Assembly: GCF_031624395.1 (NCBI RefSeq)
Contig: NZ_JAMQON010000001.1
Coordinates: 1,116,001 to 1,180,000 of the forward strand
Origin: Halomicroarcula saliterrae
GTDB taxonomy: Archaea > Halobacteriota > Halobacteria > Halobacteriales > Haloarculaceae
Length of the DNA: 64,000 nt
Reading direction: 5' to 3'
Under the pieces are notes generated by a model that saw only the letters and a list, made by a program, of their open reading frames with translations, did no database searches and was not told the DNA's origin. Shown in pieces: positions 8,459 to 17,475 of this stretch. Each line of letters begins with the position of its first letter. Position 1 is the stretch's first letter. Position numbers and translations under genes: made by a program.

Positions 8459-9616
8459 TCAGGCCCGCTGGAGCGTCACACGGAAACTGGCGCCGCCCGC
8501 GTCGCTCTCGCCGACCGTCACGTCGCCGCCGTAGGACTCGGTCAGCGCGCGGACGAAGCCGAGGCCGAAACCGGTCCCGGAGCTCTCCGGGCCTTTCGCG
8601 CCCATCTCGAATATGTCGGTCCTGACCGCCTCGGGCACGCCGCTGCCGTCGTCCGCGAACGTCACGACGACGTCGCCGTCACCCGTCTCCTCGACGGTGA
8701 TACCCATCTCCACCGCGCCGTCGTTGTGGACCGCGGCGTTGGAGACGAGATTGGTGAACACCGAGTCGAGCAGGTCGCCGCTGTAGACCCGGTAAGCCGC
8801 CGTCGACGGGTCGAACTCGACGGTGAGCTCCGGGAAGTTCGCGGACACCTCGGTGACCGTGCTCTCCAGGATGGGTCGGAGGTCGCGGGGTTCGGGCTCG
8901 TCCTGGGCTTCGAGCGTGCTCACCAGGTTACCGACCCGCTCGATGAGGTCGGCGGAGCTCTCGGCGGCCCGCTGTATCTTGCCGACGTAGTCGGCGGTCT
9001 GGCCCGCCACCTCGCCCGCGACGGCGTCGGCGAAGCCGGCGATTATCTGGAGGTCGTTCCCCAAGTCGTGGCGCAACAGACGGTCGTACATCTCTATCAT
9101 CTCCTTTCGCGCCTGCAAGTCCTGCCGGGCCCGTTCGAGTCGCTCCCGCGAGCGGATGTTGCTGATAGCCGTGGCCGCGTGAGAGGCGAGGATTTCGAGG
9201 GGGCGACTGTACTCGTCACCGAACGTGTCGACCGACGTCGACCGAGTGACCAGCACCGCGGTCACCTCCCCGCCGACCTGTGCCGGTACTGCGAGTGTCG
9301 CTGTCACGTCCGAGTCCGGATCCAGTCCGGCGTCGCTGCCGGTCGTGACGACGGTCTCGCCGTCCTCGAACGCCCGCTGGGCCACCGGTCCGGGTCTCCC
9401 GCCCTGGGTCAGCCGCGGGTTCGTGCTGTGGACCACCCTGAGCTCGCCGTCCCGGACTTCGATAAACGTCGAGTAGGAGAACTGAAACAGCAGGGACATC
9501 GCCTCCAGCGTCAGCGAGACGACCTCTTCGACGGTCTCACACCGGTTGAGCGCCTGACCGTACTTGTTGAGGTCGGCTACCTGTCTGGCGAAATTCTGCT
9601 GTTCCTCGAATGACAT
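8459..9616 (-). CDS. GAF-domain sensor histidine kinase
   Basis: A 385-residue soluble kinase with no membrane segment. A GAF-type sensory domain spans about residues 20-155 (ETVEEVVSLTLEAMSLLFQFSYSTF, split here after SLTL, through LEILASHAATAISN). A helical linker follows, then a HisKA-like region with the phospho-acceptor in RLLRHDLGND (His183). The ATPase domain has the N box in NLVSNAAVHND, the G1 box FADDGSGVP and the G2 box GTGFGLGFVRAL. The missing transmembrane region suggests a cytoplasmic signal such as redox or a small ligand. No response regulator lies nearby, so it is an orphan kinase. GAF-kinase proteins of this form are abundant in haloarchaea. Confidence 0.88.
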   Translation of the reverse strand: MSFEEQQNFARQVADLNKYGQALNRCETVEEVVSLTLEAMSLLFQFSYSTFIEVRDGELRVVHSTNPRLTQGGRPGPVAQRAFEDGETVVTTGSDAGLDPDSDVTATLAVPAQVGGEVTAVLVTRSTSVDTFGDEYSRPLEILASHAATAISNIRSRERLERARQDLQARKEMIEMYDRLLRHDLGNDLQIIAGFADAVAGEVAGQTADYVGKIQRAAESSADLIERVGNLVSTLEAQDEPEPRDLRPILESTVTEVSANFPELTVEFDPSTAAYRVYSGDLLDSVFTNLVSNAAVHNDGAVEMGITVEETGDGDVVVTFADDGSGVPEAVRTDIFEMGAKGPESSGTGFGLGFVRALTESYGGDVTVGESDAGGASFRVTLQRA

Positions 9617-9626
9617 TCTACGGCAT

Positions 9627-9664
9627 CTCCTCTATCGTCTTTAATTATTTAGTTACAGTATAAA
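9627..9664 (-). promoter_or_regulatory. Promoter and Shine-Dalgarno of the GAF histidine kinase
   Basis: On the minus strand TTTATA lies at 9664-9659 inside an AT-rich block. That predicts transcription from about 9635, leaving a leader of roughly 18 bases. GAGGAG (9632-9627) sits 10 bases before the ATG, an unusually clear Shine-Dalgarno for this genome. Confidence 0.6.
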
Positions 9665-9727
9665 AAAGGGCCCCAACAATTACCAGAAACGATATCTTCC
9701 GACGGGCAGCGGCCCGCTACCGGAGAG

Positions 9728-10795
9728 TCAGTCGAGCCGATACCGCAACAGCGCGGCGATACCACCGAGGTTCGAGAGCTGCTCGCCCGGCGCGAACTCC
9801 GCCGAGAAGACCGTCACGTCCCCGCCCTTCTGTTCGGTCGTCTCGATGATGTGGTCGACGTCGACGTCCCAGTCGCCCTCGTCGGCCCGTTCCAGCCGCA
9901 GCCGCTCGTCCAGCACCAGCAGAGTCTCGATAGCGCCGAAATCGGCGGCTTTGGCGACTTCCTCGGGGCCGTAGGCGACCTCGCTTCCCTCGCCGATGCG
10001 GGCCATCAGCTCGTCGATGTGGTCTGCCTCCTCGGCGATGCGGGTCTGCTGTTGCACGTCCTCGACGGCGCCGCGTTTCAGCACCTCGTGGACGCCGCGG
10101 TCGCCCACGGACGCGGTGTCGACGACGGTGATCTGCTCGGCGATGTCGGGAATCGCGTCGCCGAAGTAGTCCAGAGCGTCCTGCTTGGTAAAGCCCGGTC
10201 CGGCGAGGATGTACGCGTCCACGTCCTGTCGTTCGAGCACGTCCGCGAGCTCCGAGAACAGCTCGTCGCGGGGGCGGGCGTAATCGCCCTTGCCGGTCGT
10301 GGACGTGATGACAGCGCGCTCCTCGGTCCCGTACTGGGCCACGGTGTGGACGTGGGCCTCGCCCTCCTCGACCGTCGCGATGGCGACGTCCGGGTTCTCC
10401 GTGGCCTCGACCGCCTCGTCGAGCCGGTCGTTCTGGTCCGGCTTCCACCGTTTCTCGATCGTCAGCTCGGTGTGTTCCTCGACGTTGAGCGTGTGGTGAA
10501 AGCCCAGCTGGTCCTCCCGAGAGCAGTCGACGATGTCGCCGCCGACCCGCAGGCGGTTGGCGAACTTCGCGAACTCCACGTCGGTCACCTCGATTTGCAG
10601 CCACATCGGCTCGCGCTCGCCGCCCTTGTCCCGGAGCGTGTCGTCGTTGCGCTGGATGCGGCGGGTCGTATCCCCGGAGACGTGGTCTCCGGGCTCGACG
10701 ACGTAGGAGAGGTGCCAGAGGTCGTCGAGCGTCTCGGGGACCAGTTCGACGCGCTCGCGACCCTCGCCGGTGGCTTGCCGGCTCTTTATCTGCAT
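9728..10795 (-). CDS. pelA: mRNA surveillance protein Pelota (Dom34)
   Basis: A 355-residue protein starting [21 protein letters not shown], typical of archaeal Pelota. The N-terminal Sm-like domain (residues about 1-130) contains [10 protein letters not shown] and [12 protein letters not shown]; the central and C-terminal eRF1-like domains follow, with [19 protein letters not shown] and [25 protein letters not shown]. The GGQ of eRF1 is absent, as expected. Pelota binds the A site of stalled ribosomes and, with an aEF1A- or ABCE1-type partner, promotes subunit dissociation in no-go and non-stop decay. An ATG eight codons upstream is rejected because the family starts at MQI. It is downstream of two DUF4013 genes and RqcH, all on the same strand, so the block is functionally themed. 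Confidence 0.95.
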   Translation of the reverse strand: MQIKSRQATGEGRERVELVPETLDDLWHLSYVVEPGDHVSGDTTRRIQRNDDTLRDKGGEREPMWLQIEVTDVEFAKFANRLRVGGDIVDCSREDQLGFHHTLNVEEHTELTIEKRWKPDQNDRLDEAVEATENPDVAIATVEEGEAHVHTVAQYGTEERAVITSTTGKGDYARPRDELFSELADVLERQDVDAYILAGPGFTKQDALDYFGDAIPDIAEQITVVDTASVGDRGVHEVLKRGAVEDVQQQTRIAEEADHIDELMARIGEGSEVAYGPEEVAKAADFGAIETLLVLDERLRLERADEGDWDVDVDHIIETTEQKGGDVTVFSAEFAPGEQLSNLGGIAALLRYRLD

Positions 10796-10833
10796 ACCCG
10801 AACTGCGCCGCCCGACCACAAGTGCCCTGCTAT

Positions 10834-11559
10834 TCAGACCGCGGGCCGGCCGGCAGCCGCTCCCTCGTCGCTCGTCTCCGAGGCGAGTTCAGTCTCCGCG
10901 ACGCCGGCGCCGATAGCGTAGGCGCTGGCCACGTTGCCGTAGAACGTGACGAAGGGGACGAGCACGGCACCCACGAGCGTGAGCGTGAGCGCGCCGCCGA
11001 CGACCTGCGCGAGAAAGCCGATGACGAGTGCGACCAGCCAGGCGACGACGTAGCTCCCGTCGGTCCCGACCCTCCGGAGCGTCGACGGCGAGAACGCCGA
11101 CCCGAATCGCCCGGTGCGGGCGTAGGCCGCCACCGCGGCCGGGACGAGGTAAAACGCCGCCAGCAGGGCGACGATTCCGAGCAGCGTGACGGCCAGCGAG
11201 ACGAGGACGCCGAAGACGGCGACGGCGCTGCCGCCGTTGCCGCCGACCCCGACACCCACACCGACCGGCACGAGCAACACGAACAGCCCCGCGACGAGTA
11301 CCGCTGTCGGTACGAGCACGTAGACGACGGAGATACCGAACACGACCAGTCCGTCGACGAGGAGTTCCTCCCACTCGTCGAACGCCGGCGCCACGTCGGT
11401 CTCCCCCTTGGCGACCTGCCTGATGACGCGCACCAGATAGCCATAGACGAACAGTATCGGGACGAAAAACACGCCCAGGAGACTCAAGACGCCGCCGATA
11501 GCGAGCGTCTCGACGTTCCGTTCACCGGTCGACGGGTACGTGATTGCGTCTTCGAGCAT
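10834..11559 (-). CDS. DUF4013 polytopic membrane protein (copy nearer Pelota)
   Basis: A 241-residue protein beginning [23 protein letters not shown]. It has an amphipathic N-terminal tail, then about five or six hydrophobic segments (for example [56 protein letters not shown]). The loops carry the family signatures [14 protein letters not shown] and [18 protein letters not shown]4013 proteins are integral membrane proteins of unknown function, common in haloarchaea and some bacteria. It is paralogous to the next gene (11695-12396): the same MxxxAxxYP start, the same FxxFYGNVAxAYAIG C-terminal motif and the same GxAFSPxxLR loop. Position between Pelota and RqcH, all on the minus strand, is its most informative feature. 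Confidence 0.85.
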   Translation of the reverse strand: MLEDAITYPSTGERNVETLAIGGVLSLLGVFFVPILFVYGYLVRVIRQVAKGETDVAPAFDEWEELLVDGLVVFGISVVYVLVPTAVLVAGLFVLLVPVGVGVGVGGNGGSAVAVFGVLVSLAVTLLGIVALLAAFYLVPAAVAAYARTGRFGSAFSPSTLRRVGTDGSYVVAWLVALVIGFLAQVVGGALTLTLVGAVLVPFVTFYGNVASAYAIGAGVAETELASETSDEGAAAGRPAV

Positions 11560-11694
11560 TGGAACCTCCGTCACTGACCCCGGTCGTCGACGGTGGAACC
11601 GAACCACCGCGCTACCGCAGGTGACAGTAACGGCTAGAGGTTCCACGACTGCAAAAATAAACGTTTGCTAACAGTACACCGGCTACCGAACCGC

Positions 11695-12396
11695 TCAGGC
11701 CGCGGGCTGGCTGGCCGGGGCGTCGCGCCCGTCGTCGACGGCGGGCATCTCCCGGACCGCCGAGCCGATGGCGTACGCGCCGGCGACGTTCCCGTAGAAC
11801 GCGATGAAGGGAACGAGCACGGTGCCGATGAAGACGGCCCCGAGCGCGCTGGAGACGATACCGGCCAGCAGGCCGATACCGAGGGCGACGGCCCACCCGG
11901 TCGCGTAGGTCTTGCTGAACGCGAGCACGCGCAGTTCACGCGGCGAGAACGCCGCGCCGAGGCTGTCCGTGCGAACCCAGGCCACGACGGCCGCAGGGAC
12001 GATGTAGGCCGAAAGCAGCGAGACGACGAACACGAGCAGCGCGGCGACGAGGGCGATGAGCCCCACGACGAGGCCGCTCCCGGCGCCGTTGCCGCCCAGA
12101 CCCAGCGTCGCGCCGCTTGCGAGCACTGCGACCACCGCGATAGCCGCGGGAATCAGCGCGTAGACGAGACCGATTGCGAACGCCTTCGCGCCGTCGGTCA
12201 GCAGGTCGCCCCAGTCGTCGAACTCCGGCGGTTCCTCCACGCCGTTCAGGACGTGTCGGAGCGAGCGGACGACGTATCCGAACGCGGCGAGTGCCGGGAC
12301 GAAGAGGAAGCTCAGGAAGAGCAGTATCCCCCCGATGGCTACGTTTTTCACCGCGCTGTCGCTGTTCCGTGGGTAGTTTAGGGCTTCTTGAAACAT
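11695..12396 (-). CDS. DUF4013 polytopic membrane protein (copy nearer RqcH)
   Basis: A 233-residue paralogue of the neighbouring DUF4013 protein, starting MFQEALNYPRNSDSAVKNVAIGG at 12396. Hydrophobic spans include ILLFLSFLFVPALAAFGYVV, AIGLVYALIPAAIAVVAVL and VALGIGLLAGIVSSALGAV; shared motifs are GYVVRSLRHVLNG, GAAFSPRELR and FIAFYGNVAGAYAIG. Upstream on the minus strand an AT-rich TATA (CTTATATA at about 12480-12473) would start a transcript with a leader of roughly 50 bases. This copy therefore probably has its own promoter, separate from rqcH. Sequence similarity to its partner shows a tandem duplication. Function is unknown; association with ribosome rescue is inferred from location only. 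Confidence 0.85.
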   Translation of the reverse strand: MFQEALNYPRNSDSAVKNVAIGGILLFLSFLFVPALAAFGYVVRSLRHVLNGVEEPPEFDDWGDLLTDGAKAFAIGLVYALIPAAIAVVAVLASGATLGLGGNGAGSGLVVGLIALVAALLVFVVSLLSAYIVPAAVVAWVRTDSLGAAFSPRELRVLAFSKTYATGWAVALGIGLLAGIVSSALGAVFIGTVLVPFIAFYGNVAGAYAIGSAVREMPAVDDGRDAPASQPAA

Positions 12397-12497
12397 GATT
12401 GTCCGATACCCGGCGGCGAGTCGCCCTGTCACACGGCTCGTCGTCTTGTACCTACCTATACTACGACCAACAAGTATATAAGGTTGCGTGAGCCGTG

Positions 12498-14636
12498 CTA
12501 TTCGTCGACCATCCGGCTCCCGCCCGGGGGCAGGAACTCCTGAATCAGGTCGGGGCTGGCGACTTTCCGGACGAACGTCTCGTCCGTGAACCGTTCCTTG
12601 AACACCCGGTAGAGCCGCTTTGCGATGTCGTTCTGGGCGTACTGGCCCGGCTCGACGGCGACGCTCGTGGCGACGTCGCCCTCGATGGCCGCCGGCGGCC
12701 CGCCGACGACCTGCGTTCGGTCCTCACAGGTGATGCCGACGGCGACGCCGACCGGCGTGTCCTCGAAGTACGTCCGGTCGCCCCGCACGGCGAACCCGCC
12801 TTTCTCCAGATACTCGCCGCTCTCCGGGGTCTTCGAGACCTGGTCAGGGTCGACCATGTACACGTCGCCGGCGAACTTCCCGTCCTTCCAGACGGAGCTG
12901 TACGAGACGGCGAACTGCGCGGCCTCTTCCAGCGAGGACTGCGGGAAGTCGACCTCTTTCGCGGCCTCGCTCGGTCCGGTGGCCTTGAGTACGGTGACCG
13001 GGCCGCCGTGGGCCTGCGCGTGGAAGAACTTGTCACCGCCTTCGAGATACTTCTGGACCAGCTGTTCGTTGTCGTCGGCGTCCCGGCCGCCGATGACCAG
13101 ATAGCCGTCGGAGGTGTGGAACCACCGGAACTGCTCGTACCACTGCTCGTTGTGGCGGACCGGAATCGACTGTTCGGCGAGCCAGTCGGTCGGTTCGTCC
13201 TCGCTGTCGTCCTCCTCGGCGTCGTGGTCGCCGTCGTCGGTCGCCCACTCGTCGCGGCGCTGTTTGACGTCGTCGAGGTCCTCCCGGGTGTCCTCGATGG
13301 CCGCCAGCGCGCCCGCTTTTTTCCCCTCGATGCGTTTGGCCTCCTTGTACAGCTCGTCGGCGTTCTTCTCGACGCCGGTGTCGGCGTCGACGGTCACGCG
13401 CGTGCCGTCGATATCGAGCGTGACCGTCCCCTCGCTGCCGTCGACGCTCACGACGGCCTCGGCGGCCGGGATGCCCCGGTCGGCGCCTTCCGCGAACTTC
13501 GCCTCGATGTCCGCCCACGGCACGTCCGCCTCGCGGGCGCTCCGGACGGTCGAGAGCACGTCGTCGACGAGGTCGTAGTTGGCATACAGGAGTTCGGCCT
13601 TCTCTCGTTCGGCCTGGGCGTCGGCCTCGAAATCGTCGATGGCCTCCTGCTGTTGCCTGATGATGTGCTCGTACTTCGATATCTCGCTCTCGAAGTCCGG
13701 TCGCTGGGTCTCGCCGCCCTCGACCTCCTCCTCGCGTTGGAAGTTGTAGAAGTAGTCGTCCAGCGCGGCGTTGAACGAGTCGAAGCGCTCGCTGTAGCGG
13801 TGTTCGTACTCCTCCAGGGCGACCGGGGTGGCGTCGACGCGGCGGCGCTCCGGGTCGCCGTCCTCGTCGGTCTCGCCGTCGAGTTCCTCGTAGTACACCC
13901 GCGGGTCGAGGGGCCCCTCGGAGAGCTTGGTCGCGAACTCCGAGACCACCTCGTAGAGGCGGTCGAGTTGCGCCTCGGTGAGCTCCTCGACGGGCTCGTG
14001 GTAGTCGATGCCGGCCCGCGTACAGAGCTCCTCCCCGTAGAGCCCGCCGAAGTTCAGCTGCGTGGCGAGCGTGCGGACGAGGTCGGCGTCGGAGTCGCGG
14101 ACGCGAGCGACGAAGCCGTCGTAGTCGACGGTCAGCGGATTGAACCGCGCCGAGGGGAACTCGTAGGGGGTCCCCGGCGCGACGGTTCTGGACTTCAGCC
14201 GAACGGTCTCCAGACAGTCGATGACCTCGCCGTGGGTGTCGAGCACTGCGAGGTTGCCGTCCCCGAACAGCTCCGCGACGAGCGTCGTCGAGCCGTCCCC
14301 GCGCTCGAACTCCAGTTCGAGGATGCGGTCGAACTCGAACTGCTCGACGCGGACGAGGTCCGCCCCCGAGAGCCGGTTGCGCAGCATCATCGCGAAGTCG
14401 GGCGGCCGGCCGGGCGCGTCCGGGACGTGGTCCGCCGCGGCGACGTAGGCCCCCTTCACGTCGCCGAGTTCGATGATGAACTCCACGCGGCCCCGGTCGA
14501 AGTCCCGCAGCTTCAGCCGCACGAGGTCGTCCTCGGCGTAGAGATACGCCTTGTCGAGTTTCGCCCCCGTGTACTCGGCGAGTTCGGCCTCGAGGGCGGC
14601 GAGGTCGACGCTCGTCAGTTCCCGCTTGTGGTCCAT
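12498..14636 (-). CDS. rqcH: Ribosome rescue protein RqcH (NEMF/Rqc2, NFACT family)
   Basis: A 712-residue cytoplasmic protein. The N-terminal NFACT-N domain starts MDHKRELTSVDLAALEAELAEY, and the family landmark MMLRNRLSGADL is at about residues 84-95. A long coiled-coil region (about residues 270-370 and 440-485) contains YNFQREEEVEGGE and RIEGKKAGALAAIEDTREDL. The NFACT-R domain (about residues 515-640) includes RWFHTSDGYLVIGGRDADDNE, with the conserved GRDA..NE segment, and FFHAQAHGGPVTVLK. Homologues bind obstructed 50S/60S subunits with peptidyl-tRNA and, in bacteria, add Ala tails to stalled chains. It ends about 100 bases before the DUF4013 pair and Pelota. An acidic insert near residue 490 (DDGDHDAEEDDSEDE) is halophile-specific padding. 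Confidence 0.93.
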   Translation of the reverse strand: MDHKRELTSVDLAALEAELAEYTGAKLDKAYLYAEDDLVRLKLRDFDRGRVEFIIELGDVKGAYVAAADHVPDAPGRPPDFAMMLRNRLSGADLVRVEQFEFDRILELEFERGDGSTTLVAELFGDGNLAVLDTHGEVIDCLETVRLKSRTVAPGTPYEFPSARFNPLTVDYDGFVARVRDSDADLVRTLATQLNFGGLYGEELCTRAGIDYHEPVEELTEAQLDRLYEVVSEFATKLSEGPLDPRVYYEELDGETDEDGDPERRRVDATPVALEEYEHRYSERFDSFNAALDDYFYNFQREEEVEGGETQRPDFESEISKYEHIIRQQQEAIDDFEADAQAEREKAELLYANYDLVDDVLSTVRSAREADVPWADIEAKFAEGADRGIPAAEAVVSVDGSEGTVTLDIDGTRVTVDADTGVEKNADELYKEAKRIEGKKAGALAAIEDTREDLDDVKQRRDEWATDDGDHDAEEDDSEDEPTDWLAEQSIPVRHNEQWYEQFRWFHTSDGYLVIGGRDADDNEQLVQKYLEGGDKFFHAQAHGGPVTVLKATGPSEAAKEVDFPQSSLEEAAQFAVSYSSVWKDGKFAGDVYMVDPDQVSKTPESGEYLEKGGFAVRGDRTYFEDTPVGVAVGITCEDRTQVVGGPPAAIEGDVATSVAVEPGQYAQNDIAKRLYRVFKERFTDETFVRKVASPDLIQEFLPPGGSRMVDE

Positions 14637-14733
14637 GTCGGTGGCTGTCGGCGCCCGCCCAAATGCCTATCGGGACGGACGCTGGGCTCGGCCGGACCGG
14701 GAAGCGTTAGGTCCTCCCCACCCTACCGCTCGC

Positions 14734-15111
14734 ATGGCAGAGGAGACGCTGTACGACCGGCTCGGTGGCCGCGACGGCATCCGCGCCGTCGTCGACGAGT
14801 TCTACGACAGGTTGCTCGCGGACGAGGACATCGGACCGCTGTTCGCGAACGCGGACATGGCCCAACTCAGGCGAACGCAGACGGATTTTCTCTGTGAGGC
14901 CGCGGGCGGGCCCGAACGATACGACGGACCGCCGGTCCGGGAGGCCCACGCACACGTCCCGTTCACACCGAGTCTCATCCAGCGGGCCATCGCATTGCTC
15001 TACGGGAGTCTCGACGCGTTCGACGTGGCGGACACGGATGCAGAGGCCGTCGTCGGGGCGGTCGCGGCCTACGAGACGGACCTGCTCGCCGGCCCGGACG
15101 ACGAGGGGTGA
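14734..15111 (+). CDS. Truncated haemoglobin (group I-like)
   Basis: A 125-residue haem protein starting MAEETLYDRLGGRDGIRAVVDEFYDRLLADE. Family landmarks are YDRLGG, the helix-B FYDRLL, and ERYDGPPVREAHAHVPFT with the proximal His most likely His72. Tyr63 and Gly65 fit the Y.G spacing of truncated globins. These two-over-two globins bind O2, CO or NO and are linked to oxygen sensing or NO detoxification. The start is the ATG at 14734; the frame is open further upstream only by GC-rich chance. Its C-terminus converges closely on the FAD enzyme at 15118, six bases apart, with no shared operon. Confidence 0.9.
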   Translation: MAEETLYDRLGGRDGIRAVVDEFYDRLLADEDIGPLFANADMAQLRRTQTDFLCEAAGGPERYDGPPVREAHAHVPFTPSLIQRAIALLYGSLDAFDVADTDAEAVVGAVAAYETDLLAGPDDEG

Positions 15112-15117
15112 GCCCGC

Positions 15118-16152
15118 TCAGTAGTCCGCCCCGATCCGCTCGCCGACGTCCAGCCCGTTCCGGACAGCCGCGTGCAGTCGCGGTTCGCTGGCCACCCAGT
15201 CGCCGGCGAAGTAGAGGTCGTGGTCGGCCGCCGGGGCGAGCGCGTCGCGGTCGACCGTGTCCTCCGGCTGCGCGTAGCGCCAGTGCTGGTGGTCCGTCCA
15301 GTCGGGGTCGGTGAGCCGGTCGTCACCGAGCAGGCGGGCGGTTCGCTGGGCGATTTCGTCGAGGATGCGGTCGGGGTGGGCGTCGTAGTTGGCGACCGAC
15401 CACGGCTCGTTCATCTGGACCAGCAGCAGTGACTCCCCCTCGGGCACGTGGCCCGCTTTGCACTCCTCCCGGGCGAGCCAGCCGATATCGTGGGCCTTGT
15501 CGGTGTTGACGGCGGCGTACCACGGCACGTCCAGCTCGAAGGGGTAGTGTAACATCCCGGAGACGACGGTCCGGTACGGCACCGAGGCGACGGTCTGGCG
15601 CAGGTCGCGACAGTCGTCGTGGTCCCAGGCCGCCTCGCCGAGCAGGTCCGCGGTCTGGGGCGCCGGCGGCGTGAGCAAGAGCGCGTCGTAGTGGCCGCGG
15701 TCTGTCCCCTCGGCGTCGAAGACGCGCCAGCCGCCGGCGTCGCGGTCCAGCGTCTCCACGCGGACGCCGTTGTGGACGGTCGCGTCGGCCGCGGCGAACA
15801 GTCGCTTTGCGAGCTGTGTGATGCCCGACTCGTAGGTCCACTTGTGCTCGTCGCTGTCCCGACCCTCGCCGACGTCGCCGTCCCGCTCGAAGGCGTAGAT
15901 GGGCGCCTCGACGTCGACGAGTCCGTCGCTCGGCAGCGTCTCGGTCACCAGCTCGGTGACGCGCTCGTCGTCGTCCTTGAGGTAGTTCGCCCCGTATTCG
16001 TAGATGCAGTCGTCCTTGCGTCTGGTGGCCGCCCGCCCACAGACACCGCGACTCTTCTCGAAGACGGTCACGTCGACCGGGTCGTCCCGGAGCGCGTACG
16101 CAGCGGCGGCGCCCGCGCCACCGGCACCCACGATAGCCAGGGTCGAGGTCAT
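15118..16152 (-). CDS. NAD(P)/FAD-dependent oxidoreductase, renalase/amine-oxidase-like
   Basis: A 344-residue flavoprotein. The N-terminal dinucleotide-binding motif is VGAGGAGAAAAYAL (G9, G11, G14), followed by VTVFEKSRGVCGRAATRR, the FAD-contacting segment of renalase-like amine oxidases, and YEYGANYLKDDDER. The C-terminal FAD-binding signature is HDLYFAGDWVASEPRLHAAVRNGLDVGERI. Members of this group oxidise amines or dihydronicotinamide isomers, or have unknown substrates; the sequence alone does not decide. It would be cytoplasmic because there is no signal peptide. The gene is convergent with the truncated globin and shares a strand with the MBL hydrolase upstream, separated by 72 bases. 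Confidence 0.87.
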   Translation of the reverse strand: MTSTLAIVGAGGAGAAAAYALRDDPVDVTVFEKSRGVCGRAATRRKDDCIYEYGANYLKDDDERVTELVTETLPSDGLVDVEAPIYAFERDGDVGEGRDSDEHKWTYESGITQLAKRLFAAADATVHNGVRVETLDRDAGGWRVFDAEGTDRGHYDALLLTPPAPQTADLLGEAAWDHDDCRDLRQTVASVPYRTVVSGMLHYPFELDVPWYAAVNTDKAHDIGWLAREECKAGHVPEGESLLLVQMNEPWSVANYDAHPDRILDEIAQRTARLLGDDRLTDPDWTDHQHWRYAQPEDTVDRDALAPAADHDLYFAGDWVASEPRLHAAVRNGLDVGERIGADY

Positions 16153-16224
16153 GTCCGAACCGACGGGTGGCGCGAGTAAATAACCCGGCCCAAACAGCCC
16201 CGAACCGTCAGCCGGCGGCCGGTG

Positions 16225-16938
16225 TCACAGCCGCCCGGCGAGCGCGCGAAGCGCCGCGTGGCCGCCGGTCACGAGCGGGTCGCCGTGACCCATCGCCGCC
16301 ACGTCGAAGGCCGGAATCCGGTCGGCGAGCGCTCCGACGCTCTCCCTGAGCTGGACCATGTCGTAGGAGTCGCCCCAGAACGGCGTCGTCAGCCCGCCGT
16401 CGTCGGCGGCCCAGACGAGGTCGCCCAGAAACGCGGCGGACGCGCCGGCGTGGTGAAACACGGTGTGGCCCGGGTTGTGGCCCGGCGTGTGGTACGCGGT
16501 GAACCCGCCCACCGTCTCGCCGTCCGACAGCGGCTCCAGCGCGAGGTCCGGGAGCGGAAAGAGCCGTCGGCTCGCCCGGTGGAACAGGCCCTTGTGGTGG
16601 AGCAGTTCGGGATGGACGCGTCGCTCCAGCAGGTCGAGGTCGTCCCGGCCCACGGAGACCGGGCCGTCGAACTCGGGGACGAGCCTGTTGAGCCCGCCGA
16701 CGTGGTCGAGGTCGTAGTGGGTTAGCAGCACGCGGTCGAGGTCTCCGGGGCCGTACCCCACTGCGTCGAGTTCGTCGGCGATGCTCGGCCGGTTCCACCA
16801 CAGCCCCGTATCTATCAGCACTAGTTCCTCGCGTTCACCCCCGAACTGGCGCTCGTCGACGAGGTAGGCGTTCGAGGCCAGCGGCGGGAGGAGCCCGAGT
16901 TCAAGCAGCCAGAGGCCAGGGCGAAGCTCTCGGACCAT
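16225..16938 (-). CDS. Metallo-beta-lactamase-fold hydrolase with HxDxDH motif
   Basis: A 237-residue cytoplasmic protein. The MBL core is seen in NAYLVD, LVLIDTGLWW, LTHYDLDHVGG, HTPGHNPGHTVFHH and AFLGDLVWA, ending in GHGDPLVTGG. The first metal motif reads H74-Y-D76-L-D78-H79, so the second His of the usual HxHxDH is Asp. Related MBL proteins with this substitution exist, but metal binding and substrate may differ from glyoxalase II or lactonases. The final metal ligands (H in GHNPGH, D in GDLVW, H in GHGDP) are retained. The start MVRELRPGLW at 16938 gives a normal family N-terminus. The function is probably hydrolytic; the substrate is unknown. Confidence 0.83.
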   Translation of the reverse strand: MVRELRPGLWLLELGLLPPLASNAYLVDERQFGGEREELVLIDTGLWWNRPSIADELDAVGYGPGDLDRVLLTHYDLDHVGGLNRLVPEFDGPVSVGRDDLDLLERRVHPELLHHKGLFHRASRRLFPLPDLALEPLSDGETVGGFTAYHTPGHNPGHTVFHHAGASAAFLGDLVWAADDGGLTTPFWGDSYDMVQLRESVGALADRIPAFDVAAMGHGDPLVTGGHAALRALAGRL

Positions 16939-17004
16939 ACCTCACAGAGGGTATCGGCGTGGAAAACGACACCGTATCGTGCGTGGTGGTCTCTGTCACG
17001 CAGC

Positions 17005-17466
17005 TCAGTCGTTCAGGAATCGCTGCCACTCGTCACCTTCGGCCACCGCACGCAGTGCCGTCGCGTGGTAGTCGATGAGCCGCTGCAAGCGCCGTCGGGC
17101 GACGGGCTCACCCGTCTTCCCGAGCGGACCGAACGGCATCGCGAACCGAACGCTGTCACGCATCAGTGTCCCACCTTCGCAGTCCTCGAACGTGTGCTCG
17201 TGAACGAGCGAGCCGAAGACGCCGGCGCGCTGCTCGTCGACGAACCTGTTCGGTCGGTCCATGACGGTCACCTCGGCGGTCAGCTCGAACGGTACGCCGA
17301 ACTGCCGCTGGCGGAAGGTAACGAAATCCCCGAGTTCCAGCAGCCCGGTCGCGCCGATCGCCTCCTCCGCCGGCATCGTCTCGACGTGAGCCTCTACGTG
17401 GCGCGCGAGGTCGAACACTCGCTTTCGGGGAGCGTCGATACGCGTTTCCCTGAGAATCCGTCCCAT
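17005..17466 (-). CDS. SRPBCC (START/Bet v1-like) family protein
   Basis: A 153-residue soluble protein with the helix-grip pattern: MGRILRETRIDAPRKRVFDLARHVEAHVETMP at the start (shown to the first 12 residues as the fold's first strand MGRILRETRIDA), a central beta region with LLELGDFVTFRQRQFG and LTAEVTVMDRPNRFVDEQ, SLVHEHTFE, then a long C-terminal helix. The fold forms a deep hydrophobic cavity for lipids or other ligands; no catalytic residues are recognisable. It sits nine bases downstream of the Elp3 stop on the same strand, so it is very likely cotranscribed with Elp3, although no functional link is established. The start codon is the ATG at 17466. Confidence 0.83.
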   Translation of the reverse strand: MGRILRETRIDAPRKRVFDLARHVEAHVETMPAEEAIGATGLLELGDFVTFRQRQFGVPFELTAEVTVMDRPNRFVDEQRAGVFGSLVHEHTFEDCEGGTLMRDSVRFAMPFGPLGKTGEPVARRRLQRLIDYHATALRAVAEGDEWQRFLND

Positions 17467-17475
17467 GGGGGAGTC

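Noticed and set aside
12495-14897. 800-residue plus-strand frame opposite rqcH
   Set aside because: The minus-strand RqcH has full family motifs and codon bias; the plus frame has none and reads through RqcH exactly.
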